The position numbers and the translations under genes were made by a program. Below the pieces are notes generated by a model that saw only the letters and a list, made by a program, of their open reading frames with translations, had not been told where the DNA came from and ran no database searches. From Umbelopsis ramanniana AG (taxonomy: Eukaryota > Mucoromycota > Umbelopsidomycetes > Umbelopsidales > Umbelopsidaceae), in the NCBI RefSeq assembly GCF_025399195.1, contig NW_026252152.1:1-64000 (forward strand): a stretch of DNA of 64,000 nt, given 5' to 3'. Each line of letters begins with the position of its first letter. Position 1 is the first letter of the stretch. Positions 1 to 9,699 of this stretch are shown piece by piece.

Positions 1-95
1 ATGGACATTTTGTCTAGTACCTTTTAATTAATGTTAACCCAAAACAAGTGTCACGAAATTGTTACAATAAAACCGCATACAAAAAAAAAAAAAAA
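1..95 (+). repeat. 3' end of another A-tailed element, upstream of the LINE
   Basis: The first 95 bases end with an AATAAA signal at 66-71 followed nine bases later by 15 consecutive A (81-95). The LINE 5' leader starts immediately after. This is the layout of the polyadenylated 3' end of a retroposed transcript. The rest of that element lies outside the window. The sequence does not match the 3' end of the LINE in this window by eye, so it is either a different family or a diverged copy. Confidence 0.5.
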
Positions 96-133
96 TCAAC
101 AACATCAACATCCGTGCAACCGAGGCCCAGAGC

Positions 134-1141
134 ATGAAAACGAGACTGACATTTGTCAAACTCCGCAACATGCCTCTATACCCCAGCGAAGAAGCACTCG
201 TCAGAGTGCTTAACCAAAGTATGGCTGCTTTTGGAAAGGTCAAGAACGTTTCCATCTACAAAAATGTGGTAGGCAATGGAAAATTCCAATGCTATGGTGG
301 AGAAGGATTTATCCTTCTCGATACCACCAATGCCAACGAAACAACCTACCAAGAACTTAAGCCATTCATCTACATACCTGAATGGCAAACAACCATCCAA
401 GCCAGGTGGGACAATGCCCCTCCGGCTTGTAACTACTGCAAACAAAGCGGTCACCTCATTAAGGACTGCAATGTGAAGCTTAACTCAGCAATGGGTTTGC
501 GCACATGTTATCGCTGCAAACAAGCTGGCCACGATAGCAAAGATTGCGCTAATATAAACACACATTCAAACCAACCTTCATCCCAATCAATGACGACTCA
601 AGAGACGGTGCCCACTCCGGAGTTTGAAAGCCAGCTCTTCAATACGGAATCGGAAACTCCATCCGATCTCCTCATCAGAGACGACGGGCCATTGCTGACA
701 CAAAGCCAGCCCACTGCCTCCGAAAAGAACGTCCCTAAAAAAAATCAAAAAAACAAATCTTACAACAAACCCAACGGAACGATCGCTGACTACGCTGAGG
801 CAAAAACAGATGATGAAGACGGGGACTATGAGCCCACGGACGAGGACATGAATACCGATTCGGATGAGGCCTCCTCAGAAGTAGACAAAGCTGATAATCA
901 TATATCAGACTCCGAAGCGGATGACATCGAGTTGATTAAGATAATGAATTATCCCAAATCAACCTCATCACTCGACTCGATCCACGCTCAAGCGCAGAGA
1001 TCGTTTAGATACCAAACAAGCTCGCGTAGTACAACATCTACACAAAGTACTAACCCATCCACAGAAACAACAATGTCAACTCAACATATGATACCCGAAT
1101 CAGTCACAGACTCGGAGGACACAACCATGGATATTTTATGA
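134..1141 (+). CDS. LINE ORF1 protein, RNA-binding, two CCHC zinc knuckles
   Basis: This 335-residue protein is the likely nucleic-acid chaperone that packages LINE RNA. Residues 1-65 (a sheet-rich segment ending in GEGFILLDT) resemble an RRM-like fold, judged by eye only. Two perfect CX2CX4HX4C knuckles follow at about residues 99-112 (CNYCKQSGHLIKDC) and 124-137 (CYRCKQAGHDSKDC). The C-terminal half is acidic and Ser/Thr-rich (residues about 215-270 are Asp/Glu-rich) and probably disordered. The frame is intact. The stop codon overlaps the ORF2 start as ATGA (1138-1141), which suggests ORF2 is translated by termination-reinitiation. Confidence 0.88.
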   Translation: MKTRLTFVKLRNMPLYPSEEALVRVLNQSMAAFGKVKNVSIYKNVVGNGKFQCYGGEGFILLDTTNANETTYQELKPFIYIPEWQTTIQARWDNAPPACNYCKQSGHLIKDCNVKLNSAMGLRTCYRCKQAGHDSKDCANINTHSNQPSSQSMTTQETVPTPEFESQLFNTESETPSDLLIRDDGPLLTQSQPTASEKNVPKKNQKNKSYNKPNGTIADYAEAKTDDEDGDYEPTDEDMNTDSDEASSEVDKADNHISDSEADDIELIKIMNYPKSTSSLDSIHAQAQRSFRYQTSSRSTTSTQSTNPSTETTMSTQHMIPESVTDSEDTTMDIL

Positions 1142-4100
1142 AATCACTACTAAATATATCTACCCTCAATGTGAGAGGCTTACTAAACGCCAAAAAAAGA
1201 TCAAACATATTCAGATATTTAAGAAACCACAAATCAGACATTTACTGTCTTCAAGAGACACACACAGAAACTAAACATCACGAAATCTTTCACCAACAAA
1301 GCCTATGTCAACAATCCTTCTGGACATCACATGTGGCAGTACTATCATTCTCAAACGAAATCACACTTTCTAATTTTCAACAAATCAATGACCGAAGTAT
1401 CTCGATAGACATAACTCCTAATCAACAAGACTTATGGAATATCAGCAAAATTACATTAATAGCCATATATGCCCCTGCAGCAAGGCAGGAAAGACCACTC
1501 TTCTTCAACGCACTTGAGAATCACCTGTCAACCATAGAACCCCCCGAATCACTCATTATCACGGGAGACTTTAACTTTGATTTCAATAAGAAAGAAGGAA
1601 GATCTCATTATGCAAGACAACTGCTGACTTATGCTACCCCAATCCATAACAACACCCCCACCTTTCACAGAGGTGACCAACACACCAAAATAGATCACAT
1701 CCTGATGGATCACGACTCTCATCACCTCCTCAACCATCTCAAAGTCACTCCTTCTCCGCCGTCACTAACTGACCACAGTATACTGACCATTTCTCTTGAA
1801 ACAGGAGCACCAGACCATGGACCAGGATGGTGGAAATTAAATACGAATATTCTAGCAAGCCCAACATTTCAAAGGAACATTCGTGACTTCCTCGAATTCT
1901 GCTTCAACCCAGAAGGTCCATTCGGACACACCACCCCAAAACTCCTAGATCATGATGAGTACGACTCACTCAAATATATGCTTCGAAAACTATGCATGGA
2001 TTACAGCGCGAAACAGCAGCGCAAGAAGAAAAAACACCTACTGTACATTAACTCCGAGATAAATCGTATCTCTGAAATTATCCCTACAGCGAGAACCTCG
2101 CCACAACAACAACTCTTGCAATCACTCCTGACCGAACTAGATAAAATAGAACTGGAAAGACTTGAAGGCCAAGCCATTCGAAGCCGTATCCTATGGAGGG
2201 AGCAAGGAGAGAAGTCGACGGCATACTTCTTTCGAACACTAAAAAGTAGGCAGGCTAAAGCCCAAATGACATCTATTGACCATCCACACACAGGTGTATC
2301 CTGCGACACTACGACAGAAATTTTGGAGGCTACCACAACATTCTACAAAGACCTCTTCACACCATCAGACATACCAATCACTGAAACACGCTCTTTTCTC
2401 CAACATACACCGGCCAATGTGTTCTCGGAAGAGGAAAAACAAGAATGCATACGACCTATCCTTCGCGACGAGATACTAGATGTCGTAAACAGCTCCCCGA
2501 ATCAGAAAGCCCCGGGTAACGACGGAATCCCCTTCGAATTTTACAAAACCTTTCAAAACTCCATTCTTATAGATATCCTTACCAGCCAATGCAATCAAAC
2601 ATTGAAGAAAGCGCATATACCAGAAAGCTGGAACTCGACAAATACAGTTCTGATCCACAAAAAAAACTGTCGCAGGGACCTCCGCAACTGGCGCCCGATC
2701 GCGCTAGTTAACGCCGACAGCAAAATCTTCTCAAAAGTGCTTAGCAACCGAATACAACAAACGATATCACTGTGCATAGATCAATACCAAACAGGCTTCG
2801 TGAGAGGACGATATATTGCCGACAACGCCGCTGCTGCGCTGTTGCTCATGGAACATGCGGAAAGAACACAAAAAAAAAAAAAAAAACGAACTCCCACCCT
2901 GCATGCTTCTTCTTGATCAAGAAAAAGCCTATGACAGGGTACACCCTCTATATTTTAAAACCACAATGGAACACTTCGGATACCCCCAAAGTTTAATCCA
3001 GTGCATTTCAACCCTGTTCTTCCAAACTAAAACAAGAGTAGCAGTCAATGGCTATTTGACGAGACCAATCACACAAAGGAGAGGGCTGCGGCAAGGAGAT
3101 AGTCTTTCACCTATAATTTACAACTTAATGCTGGAACCTTTGCTTCGCAGCTTCAAAGCCAAACTGCCAGGATATTGCATGAGCCAACACCTGTCTCTGA
3201 AATACCTAGCGTATGCTGATGACACCCTCATCTTTTTGAACACACCTGCAGACCTAGAGCAAAGCAAGGATCTGTACCACAGATACTCCATCGTCTCCAA
3301 TGCCAAACTCAATGACCACAAGACGCAAGGTGTTATGCTGGCAGGCAAGTGTGACCCCTGGAAACTCAAATACCCAGAGTACCAATGGTATGACAGCTAT
3401 AGCTCAGACTGTCCTATTTATCTTGGATACCCAATTTCACTCCAACAAAGCCACCACAAAATGCATTATGATCAGATTTTGCGACGCATACAAAAAAGTG
3501 TGGATTTTCTCAAACTACGCTCAATCTCACTGGCCGGGAAAGCCTTGATCATCAATTCAATTCTTACATCCAAATTATGGCACCTAGCCAGACTCTTCCC
3601 GCCCACCCATCACCTAAAACCACTAAACCAAATTCTTAGAAAATTCCTCTGGAACGAAAGACACCCAAGCATATCTTGGAAGATCCTTTGTGAGCCAAAA
3701 CAAAGAGGAGGCCTCGGAATTATACCGATTGATTATCAAGCTCAAGCTCTTACCATGCGTCACATCGTGCCGCTGTTTGTTGTTTCCCATCCTTTCCGCT
3801 CCTTTTTTCATGATATACTAGAAGAAACCCTGCGCCAACTGGCTAATTCAGAAGACCACAGGCCTTTCTTCTTAGCGGCAACCAAATTTCCGCAACTCTT
3901 ACAACATACCAAATTTCTCCAAAAAAGCATCATGCGACTGACGCCAAAAATTCACCTCACATATAACAATTATAATCTCCACTCATTCGACTTTTTGGCA
4001 CTACCTCTTGCCACAGCCATTTGTCCCACCAAGGATCTCGATAGTTCATGCCTATTAACACCTCTGAATCATTTTATAAAAGGCTGGCCCCCATATCGAC

Positions 4101-4937
4101 ACAATATGATTCCAACAACCGACGATCATATCCCCCAACGAAAACGAAAAAAAACTATTCACTTCTCTCCGTCGACAAAAAACTAAGTGGGTAACAGACC
4201 TACCTTTCTCAGTCGATTGGTTATCGTCTGCGCTAGAGGAAATTCAGCCACCTACCACAAATAGTTCAAATATACAAAACCTAATGAACGAAGCTTCACT
4301 AGGAGATATGCCAGTATCATCTCTCACAACCAGCGTTGTAAGGACTAGGATACAAAATGACAAATATGACATAGCAACACGAATACATATTTCTTGTAAA
4401 CAAGATTTTTATACTAATCTATGGAAACTGCAAATACCCCAAGCAGATAAGGTGATCTGGTGGAAGCTGTCCCTCAACAGATGGCCAAGCCGGTCACGCA
4501 TGCATAAAATATATCCCAATAACTGTCTCTCACCCGCTTGCGAGGTTTGCTCAAACACAACCGAAGACATCGACCATATGCTTTTTGAATGCCCACCAAA
4601 ACTTCGATTCTGGAAATACACCCTCACTCTCTTTAACATATGGCTTGTCAAAGATCTCCCAGTGCCAAGGAGATGTTTGACACCACAAAACATAGTAGAA
4701 GGCTTCCAATACCTTTGGAGCAAATTTAGCCTAAATCGCAACCCTTCCAGCATCATTATACTAAGCATGGCCATAGCGACCATCTGGCGCTGCCACTGGA
4801 AATTCGTCTTCCGCGATGAAGAACAAGACAGACTGACTTATGAACAATTGGTGGAGTCATTGTGGCACACCCTGTCGACAAGAATACAAGACGACGCAAA
4901 AAGAAAAAAAGAAAAAAAGAAAAAAACAATTGGTTGA
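1138..4937 (+). pseudogene. LINE ORF2: APE endonuclease, reverse transcriptase, zinc-binding domain; two frameshifts
   Basis: ORF2 starts at the ATGA overlap with ORF1. The N-terminal endonuclease shows LNVRGL, a QET metal-binding Glu (about residue 40), GDFNF, a KIDHIL motif and TDHSIL. The reverse transcriptase shows APGNDGIPFEFYK, NWRPIALVNADSKI, then after the first shift LLLDQEKAYDRVHP, GLRQGDSLSP and the catalytic YADD. The C-terminal part carries a Cys-Cys-His-Cys zinc-binding motif (CEVC, then H and C of HMLFEC), as in the RVT zinc-binding family. The frame breaks at a 17-A run (2870-2886) and again at an 8-A run (4147-4154). Both shifts go in the same direction, consistent with one extra A each. 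Beyond each break the coding sense is intact, so the breaks are recent, are homopolymer sequencing errors, or involve slippage. Confidence 0.9.
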
Positions 4938-5089
4938 GAAAAGGAGTGGTGGAGTGGTCCAATGGCTCTGTCCATATCATCCGCCCTCGCATTTTCATAC
5001 CCCTATAAGCAGTACATTATATCTCACAATTTTGCGACTTCTATTTTGCATTGAAATAAACATTGACTCTTGTATAAAAAAAAAAAAAA

Positions 5090-5757
5090 TATAAGTACAT
5101 GAGCTTTTCTGAAGGCAATAAATGGAGCGGTCAGCAATTGCTGGTGAAAGCATCTACTATGGAGCTGAGGAAACATTGGTCTTCCATAGATAATTAAAGC
5201 CGTATTTGGCATGTCCACCACTGATCGGACTCGGACAGCATTTTGAGAAGTAGACAAACGACTGCGAGCGAGAAACGCATGGTGGCGTCTGTATAGCATC
5301 GGTATAGATAACAATCAGTATTCTAGTCAATAAAAACTAAGAAATAAAGCAATTCTCTGAATACACAAAAAAAAAAAGGCTCGCCGACAAAGCCTAGTCA
5401 ACCACTGCTGTTGTCCGACTCTAAGAGCGTTGCACGGTCATACTGGTGGTAATATAGCAGTTCCACCCGAAATACTGCATAGAGTAGAGATATGTACCCC
5501 CGGTGTATGCCTTCGGGCCATACCGGCGCAACAGATAGTGCAGGTCCATGCTGCTACACACTGAAGCGGAGGCTAATGACAGCTCTGAATACCAAAAAAA
5601 AAGTAGTAACAGCTCAGCACCAAATTGTGACATAACCAACCATGGCAAGCAGCATCTACGGACGACAGCGTAAAAACTTGTTGAGATTCTGAGCAAGGTC
5701 TCCCGAGAATCCTAATAAACACTGAGATCTATACCAATACACACCAAAAAGAAAAAC
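5090..5757 (+). repeat. Three serial A-tailed segments 3' of the LINE
   Basis: Downstream of the LINE tail are three unrelated segments, each ending in an A-run on the same strand. Segment A (5090-5377) has AATAAA at 5329-5334 and 5343-5348 and ends in 11 A. Segment B (5378-5602) ends in 9 A. Segment C (5603-5757) has AATAAA at 5714-5719 and ends in an A-rich run interrupted by one G. None has a convincing reading frame. The pattern fits 3'-transduced flanks or small retroposed transcripts inserted into earlier tails. Segment B contains a hairpin closed by a TTCG loop near 5510-5530. Confidence 0.5.
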
Positions 5758-6182
5758 ATCAACGCCTACTAGTTTCCAGCTTCGAGTAACAGCATACATC
5801 GTAGAGATGACATAGACGTCTTTGCGGGATATGACACAATCCTACTGATGCAATATATCTGAGCACCTGAATGCCTTTTTCCAGACAGGCTATAGTTTCT
5901 CTCTAAAAATCGACCTAAAGCCCTCCTTACCTTAATTTTTTGCTTTGCTTTTTTCTCACATTTGTACTCATTTACGAAAATACCAGTCACTGCTACGGAA
6001 GGTCTATTACAGTATGCTTCAACCAAAAACAGCTTGGAGTCGAGATAAACTATCATGGCGATCATTGGCATTTTATTCTATCTAGTTTAGATTTAGTTTA
6101 GCTTGATAAAGTCACCAGCAATACCAAAAGATCTAAAATGCGCACAATTGACAGTACGTAAATTCATAATACTCTTTCACTC
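5758..6182. other. Intergenic, between the A-tailed array and the LDAH-like gene
   Basis: No gene, tRNA or repeat is recognised in these 425 bases. The stretch lies 3' of the minus-strand hydrolase gene and should contain its 3' UTR. Confidence 0.5.
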
Positions 6183-7370
6183 TTAGTCATTTACGTTTAG
6201 GATCCATTCTGAAACCTTTTTGGCCATACTTTTAGCATGATCTTGTTCTAGAAATTTGTGTTAGAAAGTTCAGAGAAGATGGACAATACTTAAAAGATAC
6301 TATATCATACCGAGAACGAACGCGTGTGGCAAGTTTTCTTCGCAAAGTGTGATGTTGGCTGCGAAATAATTATCAGTTATTAGGTATATTGCTCAATTCC
6401 AATTGCGATTTGTTAACTACCATTTGGAAATCTACTCTTCATATCGTCGTAATGGTCCTGAGGTGCCCAGCTATCTTTTGGTGAGAAATATATAATGAAC
6501 TTTTTAACGTGAGCGTGGTAAAAGTCGTAATCAAGCTCCTTTATGGACGCCATTTCTTGTCCGGCCATAAACAACGCATTGTTCACGACATTTCTCTGTA
6601 ATAGTTGATCCGAGGTCACAGAGAGTGAAGGATCGGGCTGTTTGGTAATGTACGATACAATAGTCTTACGAACTGTTGGGTGTATCCAGGACAACAAAGA
6701 TGCTGACCATGATACTATTGTACGTGGAATTACTGGGAATATAGGCTATCCAGAAGGAATTCAGTTATGAAAGAGTTTGAGTAAGTCTTCGCTAAAGGTG
6801 ATTTTGCTTACGGAGAGTGCCACACCATTTGGTGTCTTCGCGATATGTTGCAGAGTTGGAAATAGTGCGATAAGTCGTACTATATTATGGTTCGGTCGTG
6901 CTTTCAGGACTTCCGTGCAAATGAAGCTTCCCACAGAATGGCCGATCAAAACAATTTTTGTTTCTGGTCCATACTGTTTGCGTATTATATCAAAGCACTC
7001 TATTTTGTGCTGAATTTGTTCTTGAAGTGTGAAAAGTTGCTTGGTTGTATTAAGGGGTTTGCTAGAATGGCCAAGGTGGGACACTATTTCGGAGGGACAG
7101 AATGAACAATGCAATCAAGATAATGTTCAAAGAAAGTGGTTTACCTGCGATAATATCCAAAGATAAACTAGAGTGTGAGAGAGCATCGTGAATTTCCTCA
7201 CAGAATGTAGTGTAGTAATCAACCAGTCCTGGATTCCCTGGAACCAATAAAACCACTACCTTCTTTCCATCATGAAAAGCCGGCCAGTAAGAGGTATCTG
7301 TAAGCTTTCCCGCAACATTCCATGTTGCTTTCAAAGGTGTTTGTAGCAATGGCAGTATCCGTGTAGCCAT
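6183..7370 (-). CDS. Lipid droplet-associated hydrolase family protein (LDAH-like)
   Basis: The product is a 311-residue alpha/beta hydrolase of the LDAH (C2orf43) family, whose members sit on lipid droplets and are proposed lipid or sterol-ester hydrolases. Five exons join in phase: 7370-7145, 7083-6812, 6745-6421, 6358-6311 and 6247-6183, with introns of 60-70 nt. The oxyanion-side motif VLLVPGNPGLVDYY is near the N-terminus, the nucleophile elbow is IGHSVGSF, and the likely catalytic His lies in NLPHAFVL close to the C-terminus. The ATG at 7370 is the first methionine in the open frame. The gene is transcribed divergently from the ArfGAP gene. The family assignment is strong; the substrate is unknown. 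Confidence 0.85.
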
Positions 7371-7796
7371 TGTAGAGGTGTTAAGTTCCTTTTTCGAGAT
7401 TCTCTGTGTTGCTGCTGATATTTCCAAAGTCCGACTGAAAAGCAGCCCGGTACGCTTTTCAGTTGTCCAAGATCAAATAATGATTACAATTTGATAGTAA
7501 GGAATAAAGTCAAGTCATTCGTGTTATTCACTAATTGGTGATGCAAATTGGTTCTTTCATTGGATAATGTCGATTCGCAAAAGGATGCATACTCGTTCAG
7601 CTGTCAATGTTACAGCCATCAGGTTTCGTTACCTTCTGCTCCATGCTTGTACATTCAGAAGACAGTCGGGCTATACAGTTTTGATTGGACGAACTTTCAT
7701 TGTCCGACAATAAATCTTGACGCTTACTTGGAGTGTCGCAACTGAGTTGTCAGAGCTGACTGCAAGAGTTGGATCTCGGATTGACGCTTGTTTAAC
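7371..7796. other. Divergent promoter region between the LDAH-like and ArfGAP genes
   Basis: These 426 bases separate two divergently transcribed genes and should hold both promoters and 5' UTRs. A short open stretch at 7548-7745 lacks an ATG start and resembles nothing known. No specific regulatory site is recognised. Confidence 0.5.
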
Positions 7797-9467
7797 ATGC
7801 CCCAACTACGACGAAATAAGCAGGAGGAAAAGGACTATCAGTAAGTTTGTCAATAAATGAATTTTTTTTAAAGCGTTGCTGATTTATGCCTTGCGCAGGA
7901 TCATACAAGCGTTGCTCAAAGAACCTGCGAACAAGAAGTGCTTCGATTGCCCCAACAAGGTTAATATTATTCGCTGTTTCTTTTCTTCCACTCATGAAGC
8001 TGACATAGTATTCAGATACCATCATACGTTAATTTAAGCATTCAAACGTTCATTTGTTCAAGATGCTCCGGTTTGATGTAAGTGGCTGTGCCAGGACCTC
8101 CATTCCAAACTCAATTTACTCACGCAGATCCATAGTCGAGAAGTTGGCCACCGCGTCAAATCTCTGACTGCAAGTAATTTCTCCGGGCCGGAAACTGTCG
8201 CCCTCCAGAATGGTGGCAATGCTGTGGCACAAAGAATTTGGCTAAGTCACTACAAAGGCACTGCACCGGAACCAGAAACCGATTCCGATGTTCGCTGGTT
8301 CATGCGACAAAAGTACTACGACTCCAAGTGGTGTAACCAGGAGCTATTGAAATCACACATGGAAAAGGTGCAGAGTGAGATAAAGGAGCTTTTCAATGCA
8401 GTAAGTCAAAAATGAACAACTTGTATCCCAAAGATCACCAGACGCAGCATACTAATTTGATTGTGCAGGATGGTCAACGTCGGCCTATAGCAAAGCTAGC
8501 AACACGGCGTCAGTCGGAAGCGATCGAGCCTCCTCCTCCTACACCTAAGAACAACATACCTAAACCGCACATAAATACGAACGTCGCGGACGAGAATATA
8601 AAGTCATGGATTGATGACAATATACCATTAGGTCTATCTCAGACAACACTGCGTCAGAGTAGCGTGAACTCGCCTATAGATTTAATTGAAACATCCGCTT
8701 CTACTCCGCGTAAGTCTCTTCATCTCTCTTCTCCGAATTGATGGTCTGTGCGCAAGCAGCTTATACAGCCTTAACCTTAGCCCACTCACCTATCGGTCCA
8801 GTTTACTCTCAAACATTTGCGTCAATGCCGTTGTCAGCAAGGGCCATACCAGTAGCTTCAGTACCACCATCTCCTTCAACGAAAAGCTCGGAAAGTAGCC
8901 TGTTTGATGATCTTGCATCGTTGCAAATTGGAACTCAACCCAAACTTCCAGCGTATGAAGGTGGTATGTTGAGCCCTAGGCAAATAGGACAAGCTACAAC
9001 ATCTCATCTCCCAAATGTTACATCAAAACTATCATCCAACACAGCATCATCGACATCAATAAGGTCAAGTAACGGTTGTAAGTAAATTTTATACGTCAAC
9101 GCATGAAATATATCTAGCATTGATCAAAGCTTGCTTTCAGCATCAAGTACTATAAATGCAAGTTGGAATCATAGCGATCCATATGCAGAACTGCGTAACT
9201 TCTCTGAACTAGATCAAAGGCCCACCACAAATAGTGACGCTAACTCGCGGCCTTACATGAGTATATCGAACGCGGGAAAACAAACTTCAGCATCATTCAT
9301 GATGCCAGCAGGTATGTTTAATGTCCAATATGCCATGATCTTATAATTTCATATGAATGACGTGGATATACTTTTTGTCGCTAGGACAATCCCGCACATC
9401 GAAACCACCAGCTGCTCGTGGAGATAATTTTTTTGACAGCCTAGATCCTTTCAATATGAAGATTTGA
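7797..9467 (+). CDS. AGFG/AGD14-like Arf GTPase-activating protein
   Basis: The predicted 415-residue ArfGAP stimulates GTP hydrolysis by Arf small GTPases in vesicle traffic. Exons join in phase: 7797-7840, 7899-7959, 8016-8077, 8136-8400, 8469-8709, 8757 (or 8760)-9077, 9141-9311 and 9385-9467. The zinc finger is a perfect CX2CX16CX2C (CFDC to CSRC) and is assembled only when exons 2 and 3 are joined at 7959/8016. The catalytic-arginine region reads REVGHRVKSL, close to the AGFG/Hrb and plant AGD14 subfamily. The C-terminal half is Ser/Thr/Pro-rich with SSLFDDLASL and FFDSLDPF, which resemble adaptor-binding short motifs. The first exons are small, so much of the domain is easily missed by simple ORF calling. 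Confidence 0.87.
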
Positions 9468-9699
9468 AAAAATGATAGTCTGCCGTCTCAAATCTTTCAT
9501 GCTTAATGTAATTTATTTAGCCAAGCATACCTGCTCAATGTTTCTTATTTATTCAAATAATGTGGATTTCTTTCTTTCTTTGAAGGATTGCAATGATGTA
9601 GAGATATTGAATAGATCGAATTGAAGTGTATTATACAATTTTAGGGCTATGACAGGAAAGAAGCTAATATGCATGTAGTGCTAGTAGACATTTATGGAA

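Larger units (their letters stand above)
96..5089 (+). mobile_element. L1-like non-LTR retrotransposon (LINE), two ORFs, poly(A) tail, frameshifted
   Basis: The element has a short 5' leader (96-133), ORF1 with two CCHC zinc knuckles, and ORF2 with an APE-type endonuclease, a reverse transcriptase (YADD motif) and a C-terminal zinc-binding domain. A roughly 150-bp 3' UTR follows, with AATAAA at 5055-5060 and 14 A at 5076-5089. This order is that of L1-clade LINEs, which transpose by target-primed reverse transcription. In Mucoromycota, L1-like elements (Grem-LINE1) are known near centromeres; membership here is inference. The element is close to full length. ORF2 is shifted at two A-runs, so it is either inactive or carries sequencing errors. 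No target-site duplication can be recognised because both flanks are A-rich. Confidence 0.93.

Noticed and set aside
2816-4186. Separate gene starting at the internal Met of the reverse transcriptase
   Set aside because: It is the continuation of LINE ORF2 after a frameshift in an A-run, not an independent gene.
5421-5696. Minus-strand 91-codon open stretch in the A-tailed array
   Set aside because: Low-complexity hydrophobic translation without family similarity, lying across plus-strand A-tailed segments; not supported as a gene.
7792-8025. Minus-strand 77-codon open stretch
   Set aside because: It is the antisense shadow of ArfGAP exons 1-3, whose plus-strand exons rebuild a perfect zinc finger.
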